From the NCBI RefSeq assembly GCF_022436485.1, contig NZ_JAKUDO010000001.1, positions 1,302,001-1,366,000 on the forward strand: a stretch of 64,000 bases of DNA. The letters are read 5' to 3'. Below the pieces are notes generated by a model. That model was not told where the DNA came from and ran no database searches. It saw nothing but the letters and a program-made list of their open reading frames with translations. The stretch is from Agrococcus sp. ARC_14 (GTDB lineage: Bacteria > Actinomycetota > Actinomycetes > Actinomycetales > Microbacteriaceae). Position numbers and translations under genes: made by a program. Below, piece by piece: positions 45,301-52,787 of this stretch (positions within the stretch are counted from its first letter, which is position 1; each line of letters begins with the position of its first letter).

Positions 45301-45507
45301 CTCGAGGCTCGGCAGCTGCAGCTCGCGCTCTACCGGGCCGCCTACGCGGCGCACGCGGGCCTCGACCCCGAGCAGGTCGACGCAGAGCTCTACTTCGTGG
45401 AGCACGATCGCGTCATCCGGCCGGAGCGCATCGAGTCGCTCGCCGAGCTCGAGGCCCGCTGGCTCGCCGCGCAGCAGGCGGTGGCAGAGGCCTCAGCGCT
45501 CGGCTGA
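42334..45507 (+). CDS. adnB: AdnB-like UvrD/RecB-type helicase-nuclease subunit
   Basis: Partner of AdnA (1057 residues), expected to be the lead motor. The helicase motifs are complete: Walker A GAGSGKTHTM (about 50-59), LTFTRKAARE, motif II LLDEFQDTSVLQ, VGDPNQAIYGFRGA, MHASKGLEWD and SYVAVTRARKAL. The C-terminal PD-(D/E)XK nuclease shows CKIDAVYRDGD, VVDWKTGRLP and QLQLALYRAAYAA. The two genes are translationally coupled. The 3' end overlaps the convergent phosphotransferase-like gene by 15 nt. Confidence 0.92.
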   Translation: MTDIPQQHPEAHSAVDIAAALAEAEGTKPQAPTPEQQRVIEAPAAPILVVAGAGSGKTHTMAQRVLWLVANGHAAPDQVLGLTFTRKAARELQVRLDEQLTLLGTAGLVDPALVATHKPVVQTYNSFASSLFREWALLIGRDPESEVLTDPAALLLALRVARASDDLRLATLGSANQIAQRVLQLAGELGDHRVGTAQLRASGFAAAFASLAELPPDPDERALTKGARDDIAEDARRVGALDVLADLVDAFDAQKRSLGVVQFSDQVRLALDAIDAHPGAIDDLRSRHRFVLLDEFQDTSVLQLQLLSTIFTGEPVMAVGDPNQAIYGFRGASAGTLALFAERFGATATMSLSTSWRNDAGILDVAHSIASGLPEQPGVPVERLTPRTGAGIGEVSVRHVSTLDQEAEELAGWLREHGAGFDGGPATAALLVRTHAQGIALADALRALGVKVARWGGGGLLEEPAVVDLVAALRVLGKPEEGSSLVRLLAGSRWRIGVADLMALQRHARRLAAAGLTDEQRARDRSAVVAEASASIIDALDSLADGAALEGVTAEGLERMREAAQLLRRLRRRAGMPLPELVRSIEQALRLDIEVGANPGRDRAVLDAFAREAHAFAAADHRGSLGAFLDYLEAVERGRGPDAPQRAPERGVVQILTMHASKGLEWDLVALPRLAFTVSDPRSKGWLDWAKLPYELRGDRRLLSQHDWQQRTAHGYRDARADFLGRLAEHEQSERDRLSYVAVTRARKALWLSAAQWYGTGPTPSRPDRLLELVAADRGVDLLPPATKADGNPRVGVAPELVWPVDPLGGRREAVERAAARIESAEPERATRWDAAIRLLLADRVQTSLSLPSRIAASGFKDWAADPVAVAKQIARPMPQQPFAATRLGTLFHGWVERRDGAIGLGDAVDDAALDEELVGIDAERLERLKQTFLASSYGDRQPAETEIEIHLPLAGTTVVCKIDAVYRDGDRATVVDWKTGRLPSGDADLEARQLQLALYRAAYAAHAGLDPEQVDAELYFVEHDRVIRPERIESLAELEARWLAAQQAVAEASALG

Positions 45508-46668
45508 GCTGCCGTCTGCGCGCTCCTGCTGGGTCGGATCGGCAGCCGGCAGGGCGGGCTCGATCACGTCCGTCCGATCGAGGTCGCGCGCCGCCGCACC
45601 CGTGCGTCCCCCGGGCAGCGGGTTCTGGATGACGTCGGTCTCCTGCTCTGCGGGCGTGCCGGCATCGGCGGGCCTGTCGGCGCTGGCCGCCTCACCCAGG
45701 TAGGCCTGCACACCCGTGAGGTCCATGGTCTCCAGGTGCTGGGGTGCGATCGCGGCCCCCGGGTCGCTGTCGACGCGCGCGACGAGCCCCGCGAGCATGC
45801 CCTTCGCATCCTCGATGATCGACCCGTCGCTGCGGTCGACCCCGTGCAGGAGCCAGCGAGCGATGTCGAGCTCGGCGTGCAGCATCGCCCGCTGGCGCAC
45901 CTGCCGATCGCCGATGCCGCGGGCTGCGGCGTGGGCGTCGAAGGCCTCGTCGACGCTGCCGAACTCGCCGGAGCCGAGCAGGAAGGCGAGATCCCTGGCC
46001 GGGTCGCCGATCGAGAGCGCATGCCAGCCGTCGAGCCCGACGACCGCAGCACCCTCGACCCGGAAGGCCGGGGCCTGGAGGTCACCGTGCACGAGCGTGG
46101 GCTTGAACTGCCACAGGCGATCGTCGCCGAGCGCCGCCTCCCAGCGCTGCAGCAGCGCCGCGGGCACCGAGCCGGTCTCGGCAGCGCGGTCGAAGGTGCC
46201 GAGCAGTCGGGTGCGCAGCGTCTGGGCGCTCTCGTGCGCCAGGCCGGCATCAGAGGCGACCGAGGTCGGCAGCTCGTGGATCGCGGCGATCGCCTGGCCG
46301 ATGCTCACGGCGAGCCCCGGGCGGGCGGGGGAGATGTCGGACAGCAGCATCGTCGTGCCGCCCAGCCGCGAGATGACGAACAGGGTCGACCTGCCGGCAT
46401 CCGCCGTGCCGAGCACCGTCGGCACCTCGAAGGGGAGCCGGGATCGGGTCGCCAGCGTCAGCGCGGCGAGCGCCGACGCGTGCTCCTTCGCGCTGCGCAG
46501 CGCGGAGATCGAGCGGGGGAGCACCGCCTGCACCGTCTCGCCGCCCGCGAGCTGCGCGGCGACGACGGATCGGTGCTCGTCGGAGCCGTCATCCGTTGCG
46601 CCGACGACATCGAGGCCGGGCACAGCGGTCGTGGCGAGCGCAGCTAGAGTGAAGGGGTTCGAGCTCAT
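45493..46668 (-). CDS. Phosphotransferase (APH/choline-kinase fold) family protein, degenerate active site
   Basis: 391 residues. The kinase-like fold is indicated by VHGDLQAPAF followed by VVGLDGWHALSIGDPARDLAFLL. The Asn that normally completes HGDxxxxN and binds metal is replaced by Ala, so activity is doubtful, although a later Asp is kept. The last 80 residues are a Pro/Ala/Asp-rich tail. It is often labelled macrolide 2'-phosphotransferase in this conserved locus, but resistance is not supported here. The ATG at 46668 lies 7 nt after TAGCCT. The gene diverges from nudC. Confidence 0.7.
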   Translation of the reverse strand: MSSNPFTLAALATTAVPGLDVVGATDDGSDEHRSVVAAQLAGGETVQAVLPRSISALRSAKEHASALAALTLATRSRLPFEVPTVLGTADAGRSTLFVISRLGGTTMLLSDISPARPGLAVSIGQAIAAIHELPTSVASDAGLAHESAQTLRTRLLGTFDRAAETGSVPAALLQRWEAALGDDRLWQFKPTLVHGDLQAPAFRVEGAAVVGLDGWHALSIGDPARDLAFLLGSGEFGSVDEAFDAHAAARGIGDRQVRQRAMLHAELDIARWLLHGVDRSDGSIIEDAKGMLAGLVARVDSDPGAAIAPQHLETMDLTGVQAYLGEAASADRPADAGTPAEQETDVIQNPLPGGRTGAAARDLDRTDVIEPALPAADPTQQERADGSSAER

Positions 46669-46726
46669 GGATGCCAGGCTAGGCCGGACTCGCTCACGCG
46701 GGGCCGCGCCACGCGACGGAGGTGAC
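46645..46726. promoter_or_regulatory. Crossed divergent promoters, phosphotransferase-like gene and nudC
   Basis: Minus-strand TAGCCT (plus 46681-46676) lies 7 nt before the ATG at 46668. Plus-strand TAGAGT (46645-46650) lies inside the first codons of that gene and could start nudC with a leader of about 70 nt. The predicted 5' ends would overlap. GGAGGTGA (46718-46725) is the nudC ribosome site. Confidence 0.5.
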
Positions 46727-47644
46727 GTGCCAAGGTTCACCCGAGACGGGGGCGTCCCGCCGCTCGCCCGCTCCGGGATCGACCGCGACCACGCCTCGCG
46801 CATCGCCCCCGACGCCGTCGATCGGGCTCTCGAGACCGCGTCGACGCGCATCATCGTCATCGCCGGCGACCGCGCTCCCGTGCGTGACGGCCGGCTCGTG
46901 CGCTTCGCTCCCGACGAGGTTCCGGCCAGTGCAGCACCGGTCGAGCCGCTCGTGCCGCCGAGCTGGCTCGGCCGTCTGCCGCAGGGCGCCGACGGCGAGC
47001 CGGGCGTCATCGTCCTGACCATGCTCGTCGCCGAGCCCTTCGACGTCGATGGCGCGGAGTGGCACTCGCTGCGCGAGATCGGCGCAGAGCTCGACGACGC
47101 CGACGCGGGCCTGCTCGTGCAGGCCGTCGCGCTCGGCGTCTGGCAGCGCGAGAGCCTCCACAGCCCGCTCGACGGGCTGCCGACCGAGTTCGAGGAGTCG
47201 GGCTGGGTGCGTCGCTCCGCCAGCGGCGCCGCGCACTTCCCGCGCACCGATCCGGCGGTCATCGTCGCCATCCATGATGAGGCCGACGAGCGCATCCTGC
47301 TCGGCCACAACGCGGCCTGGCCGGCAGGGCGCTACTCGCTCATCGCCGGCTTCGTGGATCCTGGTGAGTCGCTCGAGGCCGCCGTCGTGCGCGAGGTGCA
47401 CGAGGAGACGGGCCTGCACGTCGTCGAGCCCCGCTATCTCGGCTCGCAGCCCTGGCCGTTCCCGCGCAGCCTCATGCTCGGCTTCGAGTGCGTGGCGCCC
47501 GAGCCGCAGACGCTCGTGCCCGACGGCGTCGAGATCCTCGACGTGCGCTGGTTCACGCGCGATGAGCTGCGCTCCGGCGCCGTGCGGTCGCCGGGGAAGA
47601 CCTCGATCGCCTCCTGGATCATCGAGGCGTGGCTGGCGCGATGA
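46727..47644 (+). CDS. nudC: NAD(+) diphosphatase / NAD-cap hydrolase NudC
   Basis: Nudix hydrolase of 305 residues that splits NADH/NAD+ to NMN and AMP and can remove NAD caps from RNA. The Nudix box is GFVDPGESLEAAVVREVHEETGL, and the NudC-specific SQPWPFPRS follows. The zinc-ribbon position of E. coli NudC contains no cysteines here. The GTG at 46727 is chosen for its strong GGAGGTGA site. An in-frame ATG at 46667 is possible, and it overlaps the start codon of the opposite gene. The stop overlaps uvrD2 by 4 nt. Confidence 0.93.
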   Translation: MPRFTRDGGVPPLARSGIDRDHASRIAPDAVDRALETASTRIIVIAGDRAPVRDGRLVRFAPDEVPASAAPVEPLVPPSWLGRLPQGADGEPGVIVLTMLVAEPFDVDGAEWHSLREIGAELDDADAGLLVQAVALGVWQRESLHSPLDGLPTEFEESGWVRRSASGAAHFPRTDPAVIVAIHDEADERILLGHNAAWPAGRYSLIAGFVDPGESLEAAVVREVHEETGLHVVEPRYLGSQPWPFPRSLMLGFECVAPEPQTLVPDGVEILDVRWFTRDELRSGAVRSPGKTSIASWIIEAWLAR

Positions 47645-49434
47645 CGGATGCGTCGAAGACGGATGCGCGGATCACGGACGGGGACGGCGCACAGGCCGGC
47701 GCCCTCACCGACGCCGACCGCATCCTGGCGGGGCTCGATGAGCAGCAGCGGCAGGCGGCGACGACGCTCGGCGGCCCCGTCGCGATCCTGGCGGGAGCCG
47801 GCACGGGGAAGACGCGCGCCATCACGCATCGCATCGCCTACGCCGTCGCGACCGGCGAGCAGGCGGAGCACGCCTCGCTCGCGCTGACCTTCACGTCGCG
47901 GGCCGCCGGTGAGATGCGCACCCGCCTCGCGCGGCTGGGCGCCGGCGGCGTGCAGGCGCGCACCTTCCACGCCGCGGCGCTCGCGCAGCTCTCGCACTTC
48001 TGGCCGCGCATCACGGGCTCGCGCATGCCGGCGCTGCTGCCGCAGAAGGCGTCGACGCTGGCGGATGCGGCCGCGCAGCTGCGCATGCGGCTGCCGACAG
48101 CGCAGCTGCGCGACGCCGCTGGCGAGATCGAGTGGCGCAAGTCGCAGGCGATGACCCTCGAGGACTACGGCGTGCAGGCGCGCATCCGCCCCATGCCAAC
48201 GGGCATCGCGCCGGAGGCGATGATCGACCTCCACATGGCCTACGAGCGCATCAAGGATGAGCGCCGTCAGATCGACTTCGAGGATGTCCTGCTCGCGACC
48301 GTCGGCATGATCGAGCGCGAGCCGGTCGTCGCGGACGAGGTGCGCTCTCGCTATCGCCACTTCACCGTCGACGAGTACCAGGACGTCTCGCCGATGCAGC
48401 AGCGCGTGCTCGCGGCCTGGCTGGGCGATCGCCGCGACGTGTGCGTCGTCGGCGACCCGAGTCAGACGATCTACACGTTCGCCGGCGCCGATGCCGCGAG
48501 CCTCAACCGCTTCATCCACGACCACCCCGATGCAGAGGTCGTCCGGCTCGAGCGCTCCTACCGCTCGACCTCGTCGATCGTCGGCCTCGCGAACCGGCTG
48601 ATGCGCGGCCGCGACGCCCTCACCCTCACCGCCGCCTCCGGCGCGGTCGGCAAGGAGCCGACGGCCGCCGTGCACGCGAACGACTCGGCGGAGGCCGCGG
48701 CGATCGCGGCCGCGTGCCGCGCGCAGGTGGATGCGGGCGCCGACGCCGGGCACATCGCCGTGCTCACCCGCTACCACGCGCAGTCCGGCCTCATCGAGCA
48801 GGCGCTCGCGAGCGTCGGGCTCTCCTCGACGGTGCGCGGCTCCGCCCGCTTCTTCGAGATCCCGGTCGTCAAGCGCGCCGTGATGATGCTGCGCAGCGCG
48901 CCGGCCGACCGTCGCCCGGTGTTCCAGGCCGTCACCGACATCGTCATGGGGCTCGGCTACCGCGCGGAGCCGCCGGCGACCCACGGCGAGGAGCGCGCGC
49001 AGTGGGACGCGCTCCACGCGCTCGTGACGCTGGCCGAGGAGACGGGCGGCACCGACCTGCCGGGCTTCGCGCACGACCTGCAGCGGCGGGCGCGGACGCA
49101 GCACGAGCCGACCGTCGCCGCTGTCACCATCGCGACCATCCACGCCGCGAAGGGCCTCGAGTGGCAGCACGTGCACGTGTGCGGCCTCGCCGAGGGGCTG
49201 CTGCCGATCTCGCACGCGACGACGCTCGCCGAGATCGACGAGGAGCGCCGGCTGCTCTACGTCGCCATCACGCGCGCCGAGCGCACGCTCTCGCTCACCT
49301 GGGCGAAGAGCTCGGGTCACGCGGCTAGGCAGCCGTCGCGGTTCCTCGCCGAGATCGCTCCGCCGCGGGCCGCGAACGGGCGGCGGACCCCTGCGCAGCG
49401 CGGTGCGAGCAGCGGCGGCGCCGCACGGCGCTGA
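47641..49434 (+). CDS. uvrD2: UvrD2-like SF1 DNA helicase, lacking the HRDC tail
   Basis: 3'-5' DNA helicase of 597 residues. Motifs: Walker A GAGTGKTRAI, LTFTSRAAGEM, motif II VDEYQDVSPMQ, VGDPSQTIYTFAGA, ATIHAAKGLEWQHVHV and LLYVAITRAERTL. Mycobacterial UvrD2 (about 700 residues) continues with a tetracysteine region and an HRDC domain. This protein stops about 35 residues after motif VI, so that part is missing. The ATG overlaps the nudC stop (ATGA). Its last 110 bp overlap the 3' end of the convergent gene at 49325. Confidence 0.88.
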   Translation: MTDASKTDARITDGDGAQAGALTDADRILAGLDEQQRQAATTLGGPVAILAGAGTGKTRAITHRIAYAVATGEQAEHASLALTFTSRAAGEMRTRLARLGAGGVQARTFHAAALAQLSHFWPRITGSRMPALLPQKASTLADAAAQLRMRLPTAQLRDAAGEIEWRKSQAMTLEDYGVQARIRPMPTGIAPEAMIDLHMAYERIKDERRQIDFEDVLLATVGMIEREPVVADEVRSRYRHFTVDEYQDVSPMQQRVLAAWLGDRRDVCVVGDPSQTIYTFAGADAASLNRFIHDHPDAEVVRLERSYRSTSSIVGLANRLMRGRDALTLTAASGAVGKEPTAAVHANDSAEAAAIAAACRAQVDAGADAGHIAVLTRYHAQSGLIEQALASVGLSSTVRGSARFFEIPVVKRAVMMLRSAPADRRPVFQAVTDIVMGLGYRAEPPATHGEERAQWDALHALVTLAEETGGTDLPGFAHDLQRRARTQHEPTVAAVTIATIHAAKGLEWQHVHVCGLAEGLLPISHATTLAEIDEERRLLYVAITRAERTLSLTWAKSSGHAARQPSRFLAEIAPPRAANGRRTPAQRGASSGGAARR

Positions 49435-50077
49435 CCGCACCATCCCGCTGCCGGATCCGCACCGCCCAGCCCGCCGACAGCGCGCCCTCGCTCGCGCGTC
49501 GCAGCGCCTCGAGCAGCGTGACCACAGCCTGCGACGCGGCGATCGGGCTCGCCACCGGCGTCAGATGGCCGGGCAGCAGGGGGTCACCCGCGGGCCGCGC
49601 GCACTGCGCGCACCCTCCGCCCGACGGCACGAACGGGCCGACCTGCAGCCAGGCGTCGCCGACCACCACCGGCAGGTGTGCATCGCCCGCGTCGAGCAGC
49701 CGCTCGAGCTCGCGCGCCGGCAGCCGCCAGGGCGCGACCGGCACGATCACGCCCTCGCCGTCGACACGCGTCGGGTGCCCGGCGGCGCGAGCGGCGCGGT
49801 GCAGCTGCTCGGCGAGCGGGATGCGCCCGCGCACGAGCGTGGCGACGGGCGCCACCGCCTCGACGATCGCCGGCTCGAGCACCTCGAGCAGCGTCTGCGC
49901 GGGCACCTCGCCGATGAGCTGCCCGAGCTCGCGTGGCAGCACGCCTCGGGTCAGCGCCGCGATCGCGCGCAGCGTGGGCGCGTCGGCGTCGAGCTGGGCG
50001 ACGGGCTGCTGGGCGCCGATCGCGATGCGGTCGGGGGAGGTGCGGAAGACGGCGAGGTGCGGGTCGAGGCGGAGCAT
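49325..50077 (-). CDS. Cyclodehydratase/TOMM leader-binding-like protein (Rv3196-like)
   Basis: 250 residues. The N-terminus (LRLDPHLAVFRTSPDRIAIGAQ) and the segment VGPFVPSGGGCAQCARPAG, with one CxxC pair, resemble the ThiF/cyclodehydratase-like proteins encoded next to uvrD2 in many actinobacteria and sometimes labelled TOMM leader-peptide-binding proteins. No YcaO or precursor peptide gene is nearby. The C-terminal 35 residues are Arg/Ala-rich and overlap uvrD2 on the other strand, so the tail may not be conserved. Its function is unknown. Confidence 0.6.
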   Translation of the reverse strand: MLRLDPHLAVFRTSPDRIAIGAQQPVAQLDADAPTLRAIAALTRGVLPRELGQLIGEVPAQTLLEVLEPAIVEAVAPVATLVRGRIPLAEQLHRAARAAGHPTRVDGEGVIVPVAPWRLPARELERLLDAGDAHLPVVVGDAWLQVGPFVPSGGGCAQCARPAGDPLLPGHLTPVASPIAASQAVVTLLEALRRASEGALSAGWAVRIRQRDGAVSAVRRRRCSHRAAQGSAARSRPAAERSRRGTATAA

Positions 50078-50153
50078 GGGCGCATGGTGCGCCTTCGCGG
50101 CCGATCGCGTCGGCGGCTCTCCACAGCCATCGCTCCCTGCGCTGTCGAAGGGC

Positions 50154-51575
50154 TCAGCCCTGCTTCGGCTCCTCGCCGTCCTCGTCGCCGGCCTCGCCCT
50201 CGGGCGTCTCGCCCTCCGGTGCCTCGTCGGCGGCAGCCTCCGCCCCCGTGCCGGGCGCGTCCTGCGATCGCTCGGCGTCGTCGAGCAGCTCCTGGAGCGC
50301 CAGGTCCATCTCGTCGAGCTCGCCGACGCCCTGCAGCCGGGCGATGACGCGCGAGGGGTCGTCGATGTCGTCGGAGCCGGGCATCAGATCGGGCTGATCC
50401 CACAGGCTGTCGCGCACCTCTGCACCCACGGCATCCGTCACCGTGCGCCAGAAGGCCGCGGCCTCGCGCAGGCGACGCGGGCGGATCTCGAGGCCGACGA
50501 GCGTGCCGAAGGCCTTCTCGGCCGGGCCGCCGGTCGCGCGCCTGCGCCGCACCGACTCGGCGATCGCGTCGCGCTTGGGCAGCCGCTCGGTCGCGGCCTC
50601 GGTGACAGCGTCGACCCAGCCCTCGATGAGCGCGATGGTCGTCTCGAGTCGTGCGAGCGCCTCGAGCTGCTCCTGCGTCTTCGGCGGGATGAGCGCGCCG
50701 CTCGAGAGCGCCTGGCGCAGCTCGTCGGGGTTCGTCGGGTCGAAGGACTCGGCGAGCTCCTCGAGCCGGTCGACGTCGATGTGGATGCCCTCGGCGTACT
50801 CGCGCACGGAGGAGAGCACGTGCAGGCGCAGCCAGCGTGCGTGATGGAAGAGGCGGGCGTGAGCGAGCTCGCGCGCCGCCATCCAGATCCGCACCTGGTC
50901 CTCGGGGATCTCGAGCCCCTCGGCGACCGTGCGCAGGTTCACCGGCAGCAGGGCCGCGGTGTCCTCGAGCAGCGGGAAGCCGAAGTCGCCGCCGGCGACC
51001 GTCTCGCCGGCCAGCTGGCCGACCACGTTGCCGAGCTGCATGGCGAACATCGTGCCGCCCACGTTGCGCAGGATCTTCTCGGCGCCGGCGAGCATCTCCT
51101 GCGCCTCCTCCGGCGCGTGCTCCTGCATCGCTCGGGTGAGCGCGCCGGCGATGCTGTTGGCGACCGGCTCGCTCATCTCCTGCCACACCGGGATGGTGGC
51201 GTCGACCCACTGCTGGCGCGAGAGCATCGTCAGCCCGGTCGCGGCGCCGATCTCGGTCGTCGCGCTCAGCCACATCGCGGCCAGGTCGACGGCCTGCTGC
51301 ACGGCCTCGCGCTCCGCGCTCGTCACCGAGCCGGGGTCGCGCTGCACCACGGCAGCGGCCTGGCGCTGGGCGGCAGACCAGTCGATGCCGTCCTCGCTGC
51401 GGGAGAGGGCCGCCTGCAGCTGCGCCATCAGAGCCTGCAGCTGGGCGGGGTCGGAGGGCATGCCAGCGGCACCCGCGAGGCGGGAGGGATCGATGGGTCC
51501 GTCGCCGGAGAGGAAGCGCTGCAGCATCTCTCGCAGCTCGTCCTCTGGGCGCCGATCGTCGGAGTCGTCAGGCAT
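50154..51575 (-). CDS. Zinc-dependent metalloprotease-like protein, DUF2342
   Basis: 473 residues of the Zincin_2/DUF2342 family (Rv3195-like, also annotated as a coenzyme F420 biosynthesis-associated hydrolase). The presumed active-site region is ARELAHARLFHHARWLRLHV, where the E-x-x-H spacing replaces a classic HExxH. A second conserved part is FWRTVTDAVGAEVRDSLWDQPDLMP. The last 60 residues are acidic and low-complexity. The ATG lies 6 nt after TAGCGT, whose mirror image serves the divergent PDZ protease gene. A 76-bp gap separates it from the next minus-strand gene. Confidence 0.83.
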   Translation of the reverse strand: MPDDSDDRRPEDELREMLQRFLSGDGPIDPSRLAGAAGMPSDPAQLQALMAQLQAALSRSEDGIDWSAAQRQAAAVVQRDPGSVTSAEREAVQQAVDLAAMWLSATTEIGAATGLTMLSRQQWVDATIPVWQEMSEPVANSIAGALTRAMQEHAPEEAQEMLAGAEKILRNVGGTMFAMQLGNVVGQLAGETVAGGDFGFPLLEDTAALLPVNLRTVAEGLEIPEDQVRIWMAARELAHARLFHHARWLRLHVLSSVREYAEGIHIDVDRLEELAESFDPTNPDELRQALSSGALIPPKTQEQLEALARLETTIALIEGWVDAVTEAATERLPKRDAIAESVRRRRATGGPAEKAFGTLVGLEIRPRRLREAAAFWRTVTDAVGAEVRDSLWDQPDLMPGSDDIDDPSRVIARLQGVGELDEMDLALQELLDDAERSQDAPGTGAEAAADEAPEGETPEGEAGDEDGEEPKQG

Positions 51576-51595
51576 GCGACTACGCTATCCGGAGC
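51576..51595. promoter_or_regulatory. Bidirectional promoter, mirrored -10 boxes in a 20-bp gap
   Basis: TACGCTA at 51581-51587 reads TACGCT on the plus strand (9 nt before the ATG at 51596) and TAGCGT on the minus strand (6 nt before the ATG at 51575). The two hexamers share five bases. Confidence 0.6.
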
Positions 51596-52732
51596 ATGTC
51601 CGAACCTGTCGGGAATCCGCCCATCCCGCCCTCCGCCGTCCGCGAACACCCGGTGCACCACCGGTTCCCGGATGTGCGGCCGCGGCGCCTTCGTCGTGCC
51701 GGCTGGGGTGCGCTGACGGCCACGGCGATCGCCTCGCTCGCGCTCGCCTTCGTGCCCTCGCCCTACGTGGTCGAGGTGCCGGGCCCCACGTACGACACGC
51801 TCGGCGAGACGGATGCGGGACCACTGATCGCGATCGACGGTGCCCAGACCTACCCGACGGAGGGCGAGCTGCGGCTGCTGACGCTCGCGCTGCACGGCAA
51901 CCCCGAGCGACCGCTGAGCTGGGTCGACGTCGCGCAGGCCTACCTCGATCCGGCCGACTCCATCATCCCCATGTCGGTCGCCTTCCCGCCGCAGCTCTCG
52001 ATCGAGGAGTCGAACGAGTCCGGTCGCATCGACATGCAGAACTCGCAGCAGGCGGCGATCGCCGCGGCGCTGCTGCACGAGGGGCACGACATCGTCAGCG
52101 ACGTGCGCGTCGCGGGCGTGATCCCGAACAGCCCGGCGGTCGGCGTCCTCGAGGAGGGCGACCGCATCGTGCGCGTCAACGGCGAGACCGCCTACGACGT
52201 CTACTCGATCCGGCAGGCGATCGCGGCGGTCGACGGGCAGACGACCTTCGACATCGAGCGCGAGGGCGAGGCGATGACGGTCGAGGTGACGCCCGTCGAC
52301 GAGCAGGGGCAGCGCATCGTCGGCATCTACCCGTCGAATGAGTTCACCTTCCCCTTCGAGGTCGACATCGAGCTGCCCAATGTCGGCGGCCCGAGCGCCG
52401 GCATGATGTTCGCGCTCGGCATCGTCGACGAGCTCACGCCCGGCGCGATGACGGCCGGCACCGAGTGGGCGGGCACCGGCACGATCTCTGCGCTGGGCGA
52501 TGTCGGACCGATCGGCGGCATCGTGCAGAAGCTGCACGGGGCGGTGGCCGCCGGGGCGAGCCACTTCCTGGCTCCGGTCGAGAACTGCGCCGAGGTCGTC
52601 GGGCACGTGCCTGCCGGGCTGACGGTCTTCGCGGTCGACACGCTCGACGACGCGATCACGGCGATCGAGACGGTCGCGATGAACGCCGACACCTCCACGC
52701 TGCCGACCTGTGAGGGCGGCACCGACTCATAG
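51596..52732 (+). CDS. PDZ domain / Lon-like serine protease (YlbL family)
   Basis: Membrane-anchored protease of 378 residues. One N-terminal transmembrane helix (about 37-55) is followed by VEVPGPTYDTLG, a PDZ domain (about 165-245, containing GVIPNSPAVGVLEEGDRIVRVNGE) and a Lon-type S16 domain with the Ser-Lys dyad: S267 in NVGGPSAGMMFALG and K312 in GGIVQKLHGA. The 45-residue spacing suits Lon. Homologues include Rv3194c and Bacillus YlbL. The gap of 55 bp to the UPF0182 gene holds a promoter. The two genes are neighbours throughout actinobacteria. Confidence 0.92.
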   Translation: MSEPVGNPPIPPSAVREHPVHHRFPDVRPRRLRRAGWGALTATAIASLALAFVPSPYVVEVPGPTYDTLGETDAGPLIAIDGAQTYPTEGELRLLTLALHGNPERPLSWVDVAQAYLDPADSIIPMSVAFPPQLSIEESNESGRIDMQNSQQAAIAAALLHEGHDIVSDVRVAGVIPNSPAVGVLEEGDRIVRVNGETAYDVYSIRQAIAAVDGQTTFDIEREGEAMTVEVTPVDEQGQRIVGIYPSNEFTFPFEVDIELPNVGGPSAGMMFALGIVDELTPGAMTAGTEWAGTGTISALGDVGPIGGIVQKLHGAVAAGASHFLAPVENCAEVVGHVPAGLTVFAVDTLDDAITAIETVAMNADTSTLPTCEGGTDS

Positions 52733-52742
52733 GGTCCCCAGA

Positions 52743-52748
52743 TACGAT
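52743..52748 (+). promoter_or_regulatory. -10 box of UPF0182 gene
   Basis: TACGAT lies 39 nt before the GTG start. The predicted leader carries TTGGAG (GGAG at 52775-52778), 9 nt from the start. Confidence 0.5.
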
Positions 52749-52787
52749 GGCTGGACCGCGCCCGAACAGCCTTTGGAGCAAAACGAC

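Noticed and set aside
45493..46668. Macrolide resistance gene
   Set aside because: The kinase-fold active site lacks its metal-binding Asn and the gene sits in a conserved housekeeping neighbourhood, so a resistance label is not supported.
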